64,000 bases of DNA from Paraburkholderia phosphatilytica (GTDB taxonomy: Bacteria > Pseudomonadota > Gammaproteobacteria > Burkholderiales > Burkholderiaceae): assembly GCF_003443895.1 (NCBI RefSeq), contig NZ_QQOA01000002.1:310001-374000 (forward strand), in the 5' to 3' direction. Position numbers and translations under genes: made by a program. The notes below the pieces were generated by a model, which saw only the letters and a list, made by a program, of their open reading frames with translations, searched no databases and was not told the DNA's origin. Positions 1 to 8,527 of this stretch are shown here, piece after piece (the stretch's first letter is position 1; the number at the start of each line of letters is the position of its first letter).

Positions 1-699
1 CACCAGCACGAGCGGCGCCGCACGGCGCTGGCCGAGCATGTTGAAGTTGGTGATCAGCGTGAAGCCCGAGATCGCCGACACGATCAGCGGCGCGGTCATC
101 GTCAGGCTCACGGGGTTGAAGCCGCCCGCGAAGTAGTCGCCGATGCGCCGGATCTCCGGGGTCAGGAAGAACACCCAGCACACGAAACCCAGATAGTGAG
201 CGGGATGCCAGCGGTAGAGCCACAGCGCGATGCCGAGCGACAGCACCGGAAACACGTACTCGACGAGCCGTCCCTGATGCGCAAAGCCGAGCGCGAACAT
301 CAGCACGAACAGCGCGATCGGCACGCTCACCGGGCCGAACAGGCGCCGTTTCGGCCGGCGCGCGACAAAACGCTCCACCGTCCCTGCGGGTGCCACCGGC
401 GGCCGCCAGCGCAGCTTCGACGCAACCGCATCCACGTGCAGGCGCCCGCCCGTCGTCGCGAGCGCGCCGCCGCCGCCGCGCCGCGGCGCCGCATGACCGT
501 CCGGGTCCGCGGTATGCGACGCATGCGAGGACGAGGCTTCGGCGGACGAGGCCCGGCCATGTTCCAGATGGTGGGATTCGGGTGCGGCGTGCTGGGCTGG
601 GTTCGACCCGGTGTTTCCGGTAGAACCCGCGGCAGCGCTGTCGTCCACGCCGTCGCGCGGGTTGGCGCGCCCCGTGGCGCGCCCGGAATCAGGGCTCAC
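1..699 (-). CDS. O-antigen ligase/polymerase-like membrane protein, N-terminal part (runs off left edge)
   Basis: Only the first 233 codons are in the window; the gene continues to the left. It starts at a GTG just downstream of the acetyltransferase stop. The first ~115 residues are a hydrophilic, low-complexity, Ala/Ser/His-rich leader. Hydrophobic segments follow (around PIALFVLMFALGF, EYVFPVLSLGIALWL, YLGFVCWVFFL, and a stretch after SLTMTAPLIVSAIS), giving a polytopic inner-membrane protein. The pattern and its place beside exopolysaccharide genes fit a Wzy/WaaL-type polysaccharide polymerase or ligase, but the part carrying family motifs is outside the window, so this is inference. It probably forms an operon with the upstream acetyltransferase gene (9 bp gap). 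Confidence 0.6.
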   Translation of the reverse strand, partial: MSPDSGRATGRANPRDGVDDSAAAGSTGNTGSNPAQHAAPESHHLEHGRASSAEASSSHASHTADPDGHAAPRRGGGGALATTGGRLHVDAVASKLRWRPPVAPAGTVERFVARRPKRRLFGPVSVPIALFVLMFALGFAHQGRLVEYVFPVLSLGIALWLYRWHPAHYLGFVCWVFFLTPEIRRIGDYFAGGFNPVSLTMTAPLIVSAISGFTLITNFNMLGQRRAAPLVLV

Positions 700-708
700 T
701 GCCGCGGC

Positions 709-1245
709 TCACAGCAGTTCGAAGCTGTTGACGACCGACAGCCGGCCCCGGTCGCGCCGCAGCGAACCGAAGAGCGGCTGCGCGGTGCCGCGCGCGGGAC
801 GGCGCAGGCCGATATAGGCCGTGCCGTGCTCGAGAAACGGGCCATCCGTCTTACGAAAGCCGAACTGCTCATAGAACGCGCGCAGGCCGACCGGCGCGTT
901 GATGCGCACGGTGCGCGACGGCCAGCGGTTGCCGATTGCCTGCAGCGCGCGTTCGATGAGGATTTCGGCGGTGCCGTCGCCGCGCCGCACGGGGCTCGTG
1001 AGCACCTTGTCGACGATCACTTCCGGGTCTTCGAGGTCGCCCGGCTGGATGCGGGCGTAGGCCATGATCGGCATTGGACGGGTCAGGTCCTCTGCGGCAA
1101 ACAGATGAAGCGCGTCGGCATCGTGGCCGTCGGCATCGAGGTGGACATGCGATTGTTCTACAACGAACACTGCGCTGCGTGCGCGTAGGATCAGATACAG
1201 CTCGCGCGCCGTGAGTTGGTCAAACTCCAGCGTCTTCCAGTTCAT
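709..1245 (-). CDS. GNAT family N-acetyltransferase (ElaA-like)
   Basis: A 178-residue acetyltransferase of the GNAT fold. The order of elements fits ElaA-type proteins: N-terminal LTARELYLILRARSAVFVVEQ, central AYARI...VIVDKVLTSPVRRGDGTAEIL (acetyl-CoA pyrophosphate loop region), then a C-terminal strand GLRAFYEQFGFRKTDGPF. I chose the ATG preceded by GGGGAG rather than the GTG one codon upstream. Its substrate cannot be read from the sequence. It is immediately upstream of the membrane protein at the left edge, so it could acetylate a sugar or a small molecule linked to that locus, but ElaA proteins occur in many unrelated contexts. Confidence 0.85.
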   Translation of the reverse strand: MNWKTLEFDQLTARELYLILRARSAVFVVEQSHVHLDADGHDADALHLFAAEDLTRPMPIMAYARIQPGDLEDPEVIVDKVLTSPVRRGDGTAEILIERALQAIGNRWPSRTVRINAPVGLRAFYEQFGFRKTDGPFLEHGTAYIGLRRPARGTAQPLFGSLRRDRGRLSVVNSFELL

Positions 1246-1576
1246 CACGACTCTCCCCTTTTTGACCGGAGTTGGCCTTCAACGCTTGTTCCGGTCCCAT
1301 GCAAGATGGTTGCTGCAATTTGTTGGCGCAGGTGCTTCCCATGCCGTGGCCTGTGGTCTTGCAAGCCATGACCGAACAGTACTTCCCGCGGGGGTCGGAT
1401 TTCCGTGCGGGAACGCACCGACGCTGACGCTTGACAATTCGTTTAATACGTCCAACTCGTGCAGCCACCATCGACGGCACCCCGTCACCCGGCACGCTGC
1501 ACATCGGACCCGCCAGCGCACAGCGGGCGCCGAACACCAAGTGGCGCGATTCATGATTCACGAGGGGTTCCACTCC
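1246..1576. other. Intergenic region between divergent genes
   Basis: 331 bases separating the acetyltransferase (leftward) and the carrier-protein gene (rightward). It should hold both promoters. I see a TTGACA at 1431-1436 but no well-spaced -10 box, and a GG-N11-GC sequence at 1348-1362 that misses the sigma-54 spacing by one base. A GAGGGG ribosome-binding site lies at the right end, before the ATG at 1577. No small gene is convincing here. Confidence 0.5.
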
Positions 1577-1828
1577 ATGAAAACTGCACTGCGACGCATC
1601 CTTTCCGAATCGGCTCGTCTCGACGTTTCGCCGGATACCCTCGCCGATGACGCCGACCTGTACGCAGCCGGACTGTCGTCGCTCGCGACCGTCCACATCA
1701 TGCTCGCGATCGAAGACGAATTCGGCATCGAGATTCCCGACCGCATGCTCACGCGCAGGCTCTTTTCCAGCATCGATTCGCTCGCCGCGGCCGTGACCGA
1801 ACTGCAGCAGGCCAAGGCGGCAGCATGA
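1577..1828 (+). CDS. Acyl-carrier-protein-like protein (aminoacyl carrier protein)
   Basis: An 83-residue stand-alone carrier protein. The helix-2 motif GLSSLATV gives the predicted phosphopantetheine attachment serine, Ser35, where canonical ACPs have DSL. The following acidic helix (LAIEDEFGIEIPD) is ACP-like. The start is the ATG preceded by GAGGGG; longer in-frame versions upstream are not supported. It overlaps the next gene by 4 bp and sits two genes before an amino acid:[carrier protein] ligase. By analogy with the Bradyrhizobium japonicum system, this is the likely protein charged with a small amino acid rather than a fatty-acid ACP. Confidence 0.9.
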   Translation: MKTALRRILSESARLDVSPDTLADDADLYAAGLSSLATVHIMLAIEDEFGIEIPDRMLTRRLFSSIDSLAAAVTELQQAKAAA

Positions 1829-3132
1829 ACACCCCGTTGAAGCAGGACGCGAACGCGTCCGCGGAAACGCTTGCCCGCGCATCCAGCGGCGGCGCCGTGA
1901 ATGCGGCGCTCGCGGCGGTCGAGATCGAGCCCGGCTGGCGCGCTGCCGCACGCCGCGTGGCCGAAGTCGCCGCGCAGCACGCGGATGCCGTCGACCGCGA
2001 GGCCCGCTTCCCGTTCGAGGCGTTCGATGCAATCCGTCGCGAGCGGCTGCTCTCGACGCTGGTGTCGGCCGAATTCGGCGGCGACGGGCTGTCGCTCGCG
2101 GACGTCGCAACGATCTGCGAGATCCTCGCGCAAGGCTGCGCGTCGACCGCGATGGTCTATGCGATGCACCAGATCCAGGTGGCCTGCATCCAGGAGCACG
2201 GCAGCGACGTGCCCTGGCAGCGCGAACTGCTCGCCGAGCTGGTCGCGAAGCAATGGCTGCTTGCGTCGGCAACGTCCGAAGACACCATCGGCGGCAACAT
2301 GCGCACCAGCGCGTGCGCCGTCGAAACGAACGACGGACGCTTCCACATCGAGAAGCTCGCGCCGACCATCTCGTATGGCGCGCACGCCGACGGCATTCTC
2401 GTCACGTCGCGCCGCACGGCCGAATCCGCCGCCGGCGATCAGGTGCTGATCGTCGCGATGCAGGAAGCGGCATCCGGCAGCGCAACCGACTGCGTGCGCC
2501 TCGAAAAGCGCAACGGCTGGGACTCGATGGGCATGCGCGGCACCTGCAGCGAGGGCTTTCGCCTCACCGCCGACGGCGTCGCCGGGCAGATCCTGCCCAC
2601 GCCGTTCGCGCTGATCGCGGACCAGACCATGCTGCCGGTCTCGCACATCCTGTGGGCGTCGGTCTGGACCGGCGTCGCGACGGACGCGGTGAACCGCGCG
2701 AAGGCGTTCTTCCGCGCCCAGGCGCGGGCGAAACCGGGCACGGTGCCGCCGTCGGGCATGCGGCTCGCGGAAGCGGTCGGCCTGCTGCAGATGATGCAGG
2801 CGCGCCTCTCGATCGCGCTGGATGCCGCACGGACAGCGCATCAAACGAGACAGAGCGGATGCCAGGCGGACCAGCCGCTGTCGGCGATGCTCGGTTTCGC
2901 GTCGGACATGAATACGCTGAAGACCAGCATTTCGACGACGGCCATCCAGGTCGTCCAGGAAGTGCTGATGATCTGCGGGATGGCGGGCTACAAGAACGGC
3001 ACTGATTACAGCGTGGGACGACACCTGCGCGATCTGTATTCAGCACCCCTGATGATCAACAACGACCGCATCGCGCAAAACACCGCCAGTCTGCTGCTCG
3101 CGCAGCGGCCGGCCGCTCCGGGGAGAGCATGA
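1825..3132 (+). CDS. Acyl-CoA dehydrogenase-fold flavoprotein
   Basis: A 435-residue protein with the acyl-CoA dehydrogenase layout: an N-terminal helical domain (FPFEAFDAIRRERLL...FGGDGLSLADV), a middle beta domain (NGWDSMGMRGTCS), and a C-terminal helical domain ending RHLRDLYSAPLMINNDRI. It starts in an ATGA overlap with the carrier-protein gene and its stop directly abuts the next ATG, so it is translationally coupled. By eye the C-terminal motif that normally reads LRDxxIxxIxEGTxEI has Ile where the catalytic Glu is expected, so it may be a hydroxylase/oxidase or use another base. The likely substrate is an aminoacyl group tethered to the neighbouring carrier protein; this is inference. 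Confidence 0.88.
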   Translation: MNTPLKQDANASAETLARASSGGAVNAALAAVEIEPGWRAAARRVAEVAAQHADAVDREARFPFEAFDAIRRERLLSTLVSAEFGGDGLSLADVATICEILAQGCASTAMVYAMHQIQVACIQEHGSDVPWQRELLAELVAKQWLLASATSEDTIGGNMRTSACAVETNDGRFHIEKLAPTISYGAHADGILVTSRRTAESAAGDQVLIVAMQEAASGSATDCVRLEKRNGWDSMGMRGTCSEGFRLTADGVAGQILPTPFALIADQTMLPVSHILWASVWTGVATDAVNRAKAFFRAQARAKPGTVPPSGMRLAEAVGLLQMMQARLSIALDAARTAHQTRQSGCQADQPLSAMLGFASDMNTLKTSISTTAIQVVQEVLMICGMAGYKNGTDYSVGRHLRDLYSAPLMINNDRIAQNTASLLLAQRPAAPGRA

Positions 3133-4179
3133 ATGAACACGATGACCGATACCGCGGTGCTCGAGCACCGCGTGGAAGCTGACGCGGGTACCGACGCACG
3201 TAGTGACGCGCCGACGTTCCGCGACGAGCTGCTCGCCGCCGGGCTCCTGATCGATACGGGCGAAAACGGCCTCTACGGCCGCAGCCAGGTATTCGAGGAC
3301 GTGATCGACCGCCTGAACGCCGCGATCACGCATCTGGGTGCAGACCAGGCGCCCGAATTCCTGCGGTTTCCGCCGGCGATGCGCCGCACGGACTTCGAGG
3401 ACAGCGAATACCTGAAGAGCTTCCCGAATCTCGCCGGTACGATCCATTCGTTCTGCGGCAACGACAGCGGCCATCAGCGCCTGCTGCGCTGCCTCGACGA
3501 CGCGATGGACAGGAGCGACGACGACCGCGACGACGAATGGATGGCGCAGCAGAAGCCGACCCGCGTCGTGCTGACGCCGGCCGCCTGCTATCCCGTGTAT
3601 CCGGTCATCGCGCGCCGTGGTCCGCTGCCCGAAGCAGGCCGCACCATCGACGTGATGTCGTACTGCTTCCGGCACGAGCCGTCGCTCGACCCAGCCCGCA
3701 TGCAGATGTTCCGCCAGCGCGAATACGTGCGGATCGGCACGCCCGAGCAGGTGATGGCGTTCCGCCAGATGTGGATCGAGCGCGGCTCGCTGCTGGTTTC
3801 GCTGCTGCAGTTGCCGGTAGAAGTGGACCTCGCGAACGACCCGTTCTTCGGCCGCGGCGGCAAGATCGTCGCCGACAGCCAGCGTGCGCAGGCGCTCAAG
3901 TTCGAACTGCTGATCCAGGTCGCGAACCCGGACGGCAAGACGGCCTGCCTGTCGTTCAACTATCACATGGAGCACTTCGGCGCGATCTGGAAGCTCGAAT
4001 GCGCAGACGGCGCCGTCGCGCACACCGGTTGCGTCGGCTTCGGCATGGAGCGCATCACGCTCGCGCTGTTCCGCCATCACGGCCTCGACGTGAACGCATG
4101 GCCGGACGACGTGCGCGCGCTGCTGTGGGGCGACACCGAGGCGCGCGTGGCGCGCGGTCTCGCCGGAGCGGGCGCATGA
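3133..4179 (+). CDS. Amino acid--[acyl-carrier-protein] ligase (class II aaRS homologue)
   Basis: A 348-residue relative of the catalytic core of atypical seryl-tRNA synthetases, without a tRNA-binding arm. Class II motif 2 is seen as CFRHEPS...FRQREYVRIG and motif 3 as GFGMERITLALF. Candidate zinc ligands are Cys152 (PAACYPV), Glu197 (RQREYV) and Cys300 (HTGCVGFG), the spacing expected for a Zn-dependent active site of this type. Known family members activate glycine or alanine with ATP and transfer it to the phosphopantetheine thiol of a small carrier protein. The carrier gene is two genes upstream in the same operon. The start ATG follows the preceding stop with no gap, and the 3' end overlaps the DUF1839 gene by 4 bp. 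Confidence 0.92.
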   Translation: MNTMTDTAVLEHRVEADAGTDARSDAPTFRDELLAAGLLIDTGENGLYGRSQVFEDVIDRLNAAITHLGADQAPEFLRFPPAMRRTDFEDSEYLKSFPNLAGTIHSFCGNDSGHQRLLRCLDDAMDRSDDDRDDEWMAQQKPTRVVLTPAACYPVYPVIARRGPLPEAGRTIDVMSYCFRHEPSLDPARMQMFRQREYVRIGTPEQVMAFRQMWIERGSLLVSLLQLPVEVDLANDPFFGRGGKIVADSQRAQALKFELLIQVANPDGKTACLSFNYHMEHFGAIWKLECADGAVAHTGCVGFGMERITLALFRHHGLDVNAWPDDVRALLWGDTEARVARGLAGAGA

Positions 4180-5219
4180 ACCCGCCGTCCTCCGCACTCC
4201 AGAGCCAACCCGAACCCGCCTCGCCGATGAACCGCCCCGCCACCACGCCGAGCATGCCGCGCACTCCGCGCACGCACGTGTCGCACGCGCTGCATCAGGG
4301 CGATCGCGTGTGGCAGGAGACCAACTGCTACGTCGACATGTGGATCGAGCTGCTGCACGGTCTCGGGTTCGATCCGACCGCGGCGTTCGGCTTCACGGTG
4401 ACGCAGGACTTCGAGGGCGACCAGTTCACGTTCTTCAAGTTTCCGCTCGAGGATCTGGACCGCCTGTATGGCATCCAGGCGCAGGAGCTCGCGATCTACG
4501 ACTCGCTCGAAGACCGCGTGCTCGCGCAGACGCTGCGCGGCAACACGGTGCTGGTCGAGGTGGACGGCTTCTATCTGCCGAACACGCGCGCGACCTCGTA
4601 CCGCCGCGAGCATCCGAAGACGACGATCGGCGTCGATTTCATCGATCCGGTGAGCCGCTCGCTCGGCTACTTCCACAACACCGGCTACCACCGGCTCGAC
4701 GGCGAAGACTACGACGGCGTGTTCCGCCGCCTGCCGGAGCTGTGCGGCCGCAGCGAACTGCTGTTCCCGTACGTCGAGTTCGCGAAGCAGGTGCGCCCGG
4801 CGCTGGAAGGCGTGGAGCTCGCGGAGGCGTCGGCGGACCTGTTGTGCGCGCATCTGACGCGCCGGCCGCTGCGCAACCCGATCACGCAATGGCGCGCGAC
4901 CTTCCCGACGCATCTGGACAAGCTGCTGGAGCGCGGCGAGCCATTCTTCCATCCGTACTCGTTCAACCTGATGCGACAGCTCGGCGCGAACTTCGAGTTT
5001 CTGTCGAAGTACCTGCTGTGGCTGAAGTCGCAGGGCTTCGACATGCCGCCCGCGATTCCCGCCGCCGCGCAGCAGATCGCGTCCGAAGCGATGGTGATGC
5101 AGTTCCGCCTCGTGCGCGCGATGGCGCGCGGCCGGCGCGACCTGTGCGACGACTGCTTCGACGTGCTGGAAGCCGCGTACGACGCGACGCTGCCGCCGCT
5201 CGTCGAGCTGGTGCGCTGA
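4176..5219 (+). CDS. DUF1839 family protein
   Basis: A 347-residue protein of unknown function. It begins in an ATGA overlap with the ligase gene, after ~35 Pro/Ser/Thr-rich residues. Conserved-looking blocks are ETNCYVDMWIELLHGLGFDP, FTFFKFPLEDL, VLVEVDGFYLPNT and the FHPYSFNLMRQLG region. An early Cys (NCYVD) and a VEVDxFYLP block suggest a papain-like/transglutaminase-type Cys-His-Asp arrangement, which could make it an acyl or aminoacyl transferase; that is only a motif-level guess. Strict coupling with the carrier protein and ligase suggests it handles the carrier-bound amino acid, for example by transferring it. Confidence 0.85.
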   Translation: MNPPSSALQSQPEPASPMNRPATTPSMPRTPRTHVSHALHQGDRVWQETNCYVDMWIELLHGLGFDPTAAFGFTVTQDFEGDQFTFFKFPLEDLDRLYGIQAQELAIYDSLEDRVLAQTLRGNTVLVEVDGFYLPNTRATSYRREHPKTTIGVDFIDPVSRSLGYFHNTGYHRLDGEDYDGVFRRLPELCGRSELLFPYVEFAKQVRPALEGVELAEASADLLCAHLTRRPLRNPITQWRATFPTHLDKLLERGEPFFHPYSFNLMRQLGANFEFLSKYLLWLKSQGFDMPPAIPAAAQQIASEAMVMQFRLVRAMARGRRDLCDDCFDVLEAAYDATLPPLVELVR

Positions 5220-5232
5220 TCTGCCAGTGCCG

Positions 5233-7872
5233 ATGCAAGCCGTTCTGCAGGCCCTGGGAGGCCCTGGTGGCGCCGAATCCGCTTCGGGTGCGCCTGCGCC
5301 GCGCGCTTCCGCCGACGACGGCGCGATCGCCAGTGCGAACCGCACCGCGACTGTCTGGCCGCGTCCGCTCACGGTCGGCTGGCAGTGCGTGAGCACCGCG
5401 CCGGGCGCGTGCGCGAACCCTGCCGGCTGGCCTCGCGACGGCTGGATCGCCGCCGAGGTGCCCGGCACCGTCGCGTCCGCGTGGCGGGCCGCCGGTAAGC
5501 TCGACATCGAGCATGCGCCGCCGTTCGCGTTCCAGGATCACTGGTACCGCACTGCCGTCACGCTCGAAGGCCCCACGCGCGTGAGGCTGCATGGCCTCGC
5601 CACGCTGTGCGAAGTCTGGATCGACGACGCACGCGTGCTGACGTCCGATTCAATGTTCGAGTCGCACGATCTCGATCTCGACGTGCACGGCAGCGTGACG
5701 CTCGCGCTGTGCTTCCGCTCGCTCACGCCGCTGCTCGAAGCGCGCCGCTCCCGTGCGCGCTGGCGCCCGCGGCTGGTATCGCCGCCCACGTTGCGCAATG
5801 TCCGCACGACGCTGCTCGGCCATATGCCCGGCTGGTGTCCCGCCGTGCAGGCCGTGGGCCCATGGCGTCCCGTTGAACTGCTGGGCGATGCGCCGCACGC
5901 CTTCGATACCGTCGACCTCGCGACGCACATCGAAGGCGACGACGGCATCGTCGCGCTCACGCTGACCTTCGTGCGCCCTCAGCACGACGGCAGCGCGCAG
6001 GACGCAAAGGACGCAGCACTCATCTGCAGCGGCCACGAAGCCCGTCTCACGTGGACGGATGCGCGCACCCTGACCGGCACGCTGCGGGTCCCCAACGCCG
6101 AGCGCTGGTGGCCGCATACGCATGGCGCGCCCGCGCTGCACGACGTGACGCTGCGGCTTGGCACCGCGGCGTTCGCGCTCGGCGAGGTCGGGTTCCGCAC
6201 GCTGGAGATCGATCGCGGCGCCGATGGCAACGGCTTCGCGATCCGCGTGAACGGCACGCCGGTGTTCTGCCGCGGCGCGTGCTGGACCAGCGCCGATCTC
6301 GTCACGCTGACGGGCAGCCGCGCGCAGCTTGAACACGCGTTCCAGCTCGCGAGCGAAGCCGGCATGAACATGCTGCGCGTCGGCGGCACGATGGTGTACG
6401 AGTCCGACTCGTTCTACGCGCTTGCCGCGAAGCACGGCGTTCTGGTGTGGCAGGATTTCGCGTTCGCGAACTTCGACTATCCGAACGACGACGCGTTTGC
6501 CGCATCGGTTGCGCGCGAAGCGACGCAGTTCCTCGCGCGCACACGCCGCTTCCCGTCGCTCGCCGTTCTGTGCGGCGGCAGCGAGATCGATCAGCAGGCC
6601 GCGATGTTCGGTCTGCCGCCCGAAATGCGGCGGCAGGCACTGTTCAGTGAACGCCTGCCCGCGATCGTCGCGGAACAGCGGCCGGACGTGCCGTATGTCG
6701 AGCATTCGCCGACGGGCGGCGCGTGGCCGTTCTCCACGCGCACCGGCGTCACTCACTATTACGGTGTCGGCGCGTACCAGCGGCCGCTCGACGACGCGCG
6801 CCGCGCCGGCGTGCGCTTCGCCGCCGAGTGCCTCGCGTTCGCGAACATCCCCGACGACGCGACGCTGCACGAAGGCCTCGGCACGGTCCACGCGCACGAT
6901 CCGCGCTGGAAGACCGCCGTGCCGCGCGACCAGGGCGCGGGTTGGGACTTCGACGACGTCCGCGACCATTATCTGCGCACGCTATATGGCGTCGAGCCGG
7001 CGCGGCTGCGCTATGAAGACCCCGCGCGCTACCTGGCGCTGTCGCGCGCCGTGGTCGCCGAGGTGATGAGCGACGTGTTCGCCGAATGGCGCCGCGCGAG
7101 TTCGAGCTGCATGGGCGGGCTGGTCTGGCAGTTCCAGGATCTGCGCGCGGGCGCGGGCTGGGGCCTCGTCGATGCGCTCGGGCGGCCGAAGAGCGCGTGG
7201 CATGCGCTGTCGCAAACGTTTCAGCCGGTCCAGCTCGCGTTCACCGACGAAGGTCTCGACGGCCTCGATCTGCATCTGATCAACGAGACCGCGACGCCGC
7301 GCGACGCGGAGCTCGAACTCGTGTGCCTGCGCGATGGCGCGGTCAAGGTTGCGTCGGCGAAGCGCGAAGTCGAACTGCCGGCGCGCAGCACGCAGCGCCT
7401 GTCGGCCGCGGACGTGCTCGGCCAGTTCTTCGATTTCACGTTTGCGTACCGCTTCGGTCCGCTCGCGCATGAAGTCACGATAGCGACGCTACGTGACAAA
7501 ACGACGGGCGGATTGATCGGCGAAGCGTTCCATCTGCCGGACCGACGCGCGGAGCAGCGTCACGATCTGGGACTGTCCGCGCGCGTGGAGCAGCACGCAA
7601 ACGGTTGGCAGCTCGTGATCGAGGCAAAACGCTTCGCGCGTTATGTACATATCGAAGACGCGCACTACCGGGCCGCTTTGAACTGGTTTCACCTCGCGCC
7701 GAACCAGCCGCGCATCGTGCCGCTCGTTCGTCGCGACGACGTGCGTGCGGGGTCGCACACAGCAGCAAGCATCGGGCCATTTCACGAGGCCGTTCTCGCG
7801 AACGATACAAGTCGTGCACCCGACGGCGAAGTGCGCGCGATCAACTCAATCGGCCCGTGCTTCTATCGCTGA
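5233..7872 (+). CDS. Glycoside hydrolase family 2 / beta-mannosidase-like protein
   Basis: An 879-residue protein from the ATG (a GTG two codons upstream is possible). It has a GH2 layout: an N-terminal jelly-roll sugar-binding domain (PPFAFQDHWYRTAV, VWIDDARVL), immunoglobulin-like domains, then a TIM-barrel region (FCRGACWTSADLV...GMNMLRVGGTMVYES). The acid/base Glu is probably E451 (CGGSEID, compare GNNE in classical mannosidases) and the nucleophile E532 (FAAECLAF). I see no signal peptide, so it may act in the cytoplasm or on a lipid-linked glycan facing it. It is only 13 bp after the DUF1839 gene, so it looks like the last member of the carrier-protein operon. Confidence 0.85.
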   Translation: MQAVLQALGGPGGAESASGAPAPRASADDGAIASANRTATVWPRPLTVGWQCVSTAPGACANPAGWPRDGWIAAEVPGTVASAWRAAGKLDIEHAPPFAFQDHWYRTAVTLEGPTRVRLHGLATLCEVWIDDARVLTSDSMFESHDLDLDVHGSVTLALCFRSLTPLLEARRSRARWRPRLVSPPTLRNVRTTLLGHMPGWCPAVQAVGPWRPVELLGDAPHAFDTVDLATHIEGDDGIVALTLTFVRPQHDGSAQDAKDAALICSGHEARLTWTDARTLTGTLRVPNAERWWPHTHGAPALHDVTLRLGTAAFALGEVGFRTLEIDRGADGNGFAIRVNGTPVFCRGACWTSADLVTLTGSRAQLEHAFQLASEAGMNMLRVGGTMVYESDSFYALAAKHGVLVWQDFAFANFDYPNDDAFAASVAREATQFLARTRRFPSLAVLCGGSEIDQQAAMFGLPPEMRRQALFSERLPAIVAEQRPDVPYVEHSPTGGAWPFSTRTGVTHYYGVGAYQRPLDDARRAGVRFAAECLAFANIPDDATLHEGLGTVHAHDPRWKTAVPRDQGAGWDFDDVRDHYLRTLYGVEPARLRYEDPARYLALSRAVVAEVMSDVFAEWRRASSSCMGGLVWQFQDLRAGAGWGLVDALGRPKSAWHALSQTFQPVQLAFTDEGLDGLDLHLINETATPRDAELELVCLRDGAVKVASAKREVELPARSTQRLSAADVLGQFFDFTFAYRFGPLAHEVTIATLRDKTTGGLIGEAFHLPDRRAEQRHDLGLSARVEQHANGWQLVIEAKRFARYVHIEDAHYRAALNWFHLAPNQPRIVPLVRRDDVRAGSHTAASIGPFHEAVLANDTSRAPDGEVRAINSIGPCFYR

Positions 7873-8335
7873 ACATTTTTGCGCGCGGGCGCCGAAGCGT
7901 CGGCCGACCCGCCGATGCGTCCGACAAATGCGTGGAGACCCGCATGTTTCCTCACTCTTTAAAGTTTTTCGGGCCGCTGCCGATAAACCGGAAGTCACTC
8001 GTTCTCACGGCTTGCGAACCGAACCCGAAATTCGCATCTGTGCGGAAGCCAACCTAACGCATGTGGCATGAGTGAATCGTTTCTGCGCCACACCCCTCCG
8101 CCGGCCAAACAGTCGGCAAGTTGCTGTTTCAGTATCGAAGCAACCCCTCCAGGCCTCTTTCAGCAGGCAAAAAACCCCATATCCGTCAGCCACTTGCAGC
8201 GCATCAAATAAAGTAGTTTCGCAGAATGCGCAGCGCCCCCCCGTTTTGCAGATTTGAAACAAAAATCGGCGATTTGCCCCGAACGAAGGTGGCGTAACAG
8301 ACGTTGCGCCGCATCAGGACTTGTTTTGCGCGTGA
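7873..8335. other. Intergenic region upstream of the polysaccharide operon
   Basis: No gene is supported here. The stretch is clearly less GC-rich than its neighbours (A-rich patches such as around 8205-8275) and ends in a sigma-54 type promoter. That base composition suits an activator- or cAMP/c-di-GMP-receptor-binding regulatory region. I saw no perfect long palindrome. Confidence 0.5.
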
Positions 8336-8352
8336 TTGGCACAGTCCTCGCT
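8336..8352 (+). promoter_or_regulatory. Sigma-54 type promoter
   Basis: TTGGCACAGTCCTCGCT. The invariant GG (8338-8339) and GC (8351-8352 region, read as cGCt at 8350-8352) are separated by ten bases, the -24/-12 geometry. The -24 half (TTGGCAC) is a perfect consensus; the -12 half (TCGCT) departs from TTGCT at one base. It would start a ~165-nt leader ahead of the Crp/Fnr gene. Confidence 0.7.
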
Positions 8353-8437
8353 AAATGGGAAGCGCAATAAAACAGCGCGACCGTTACACGATGTCAACTC
8401 AGGACGGCGCGCAGGTAACGGGGCCGGTGTTGTGTCC

Positions 8438-8459
8438 ACGTCGCTTTGCCAGGCGACGT
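8438..8459 (+). other. Leader hairpin (7-bp perfect stem)
   Basis: ACGTCGC and GCGACGT flank an 8-base loop, 68 bases before the regulator start and downstream of the sigma-54 type promoter. There is no U-tract, so it is not a terminator; it could be an operator or an mRNA structure. Confidence 0.35.
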
Positions 8460-8527
8460 CGGAGGGGACGCACTACCGGATCAAAAATGAGAGGCTGCGC
8501 GAGGCGCGGCTCTGCGAGGACCGAATC

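Noticed and set aside
1347..1362. Possible sigma-54 promoter before the carrier-protein operon
   Set aside because: GG and GC are 11 bases apart instead of 10, and the -24 half is poor.
1431..1459. TTGACA as a sigma-70 -35 box for the carrier-protein operon
   Set aside because: No -10-like hexamer at 16-18 bp; the nearby TTTAAT is only 5 bp away.
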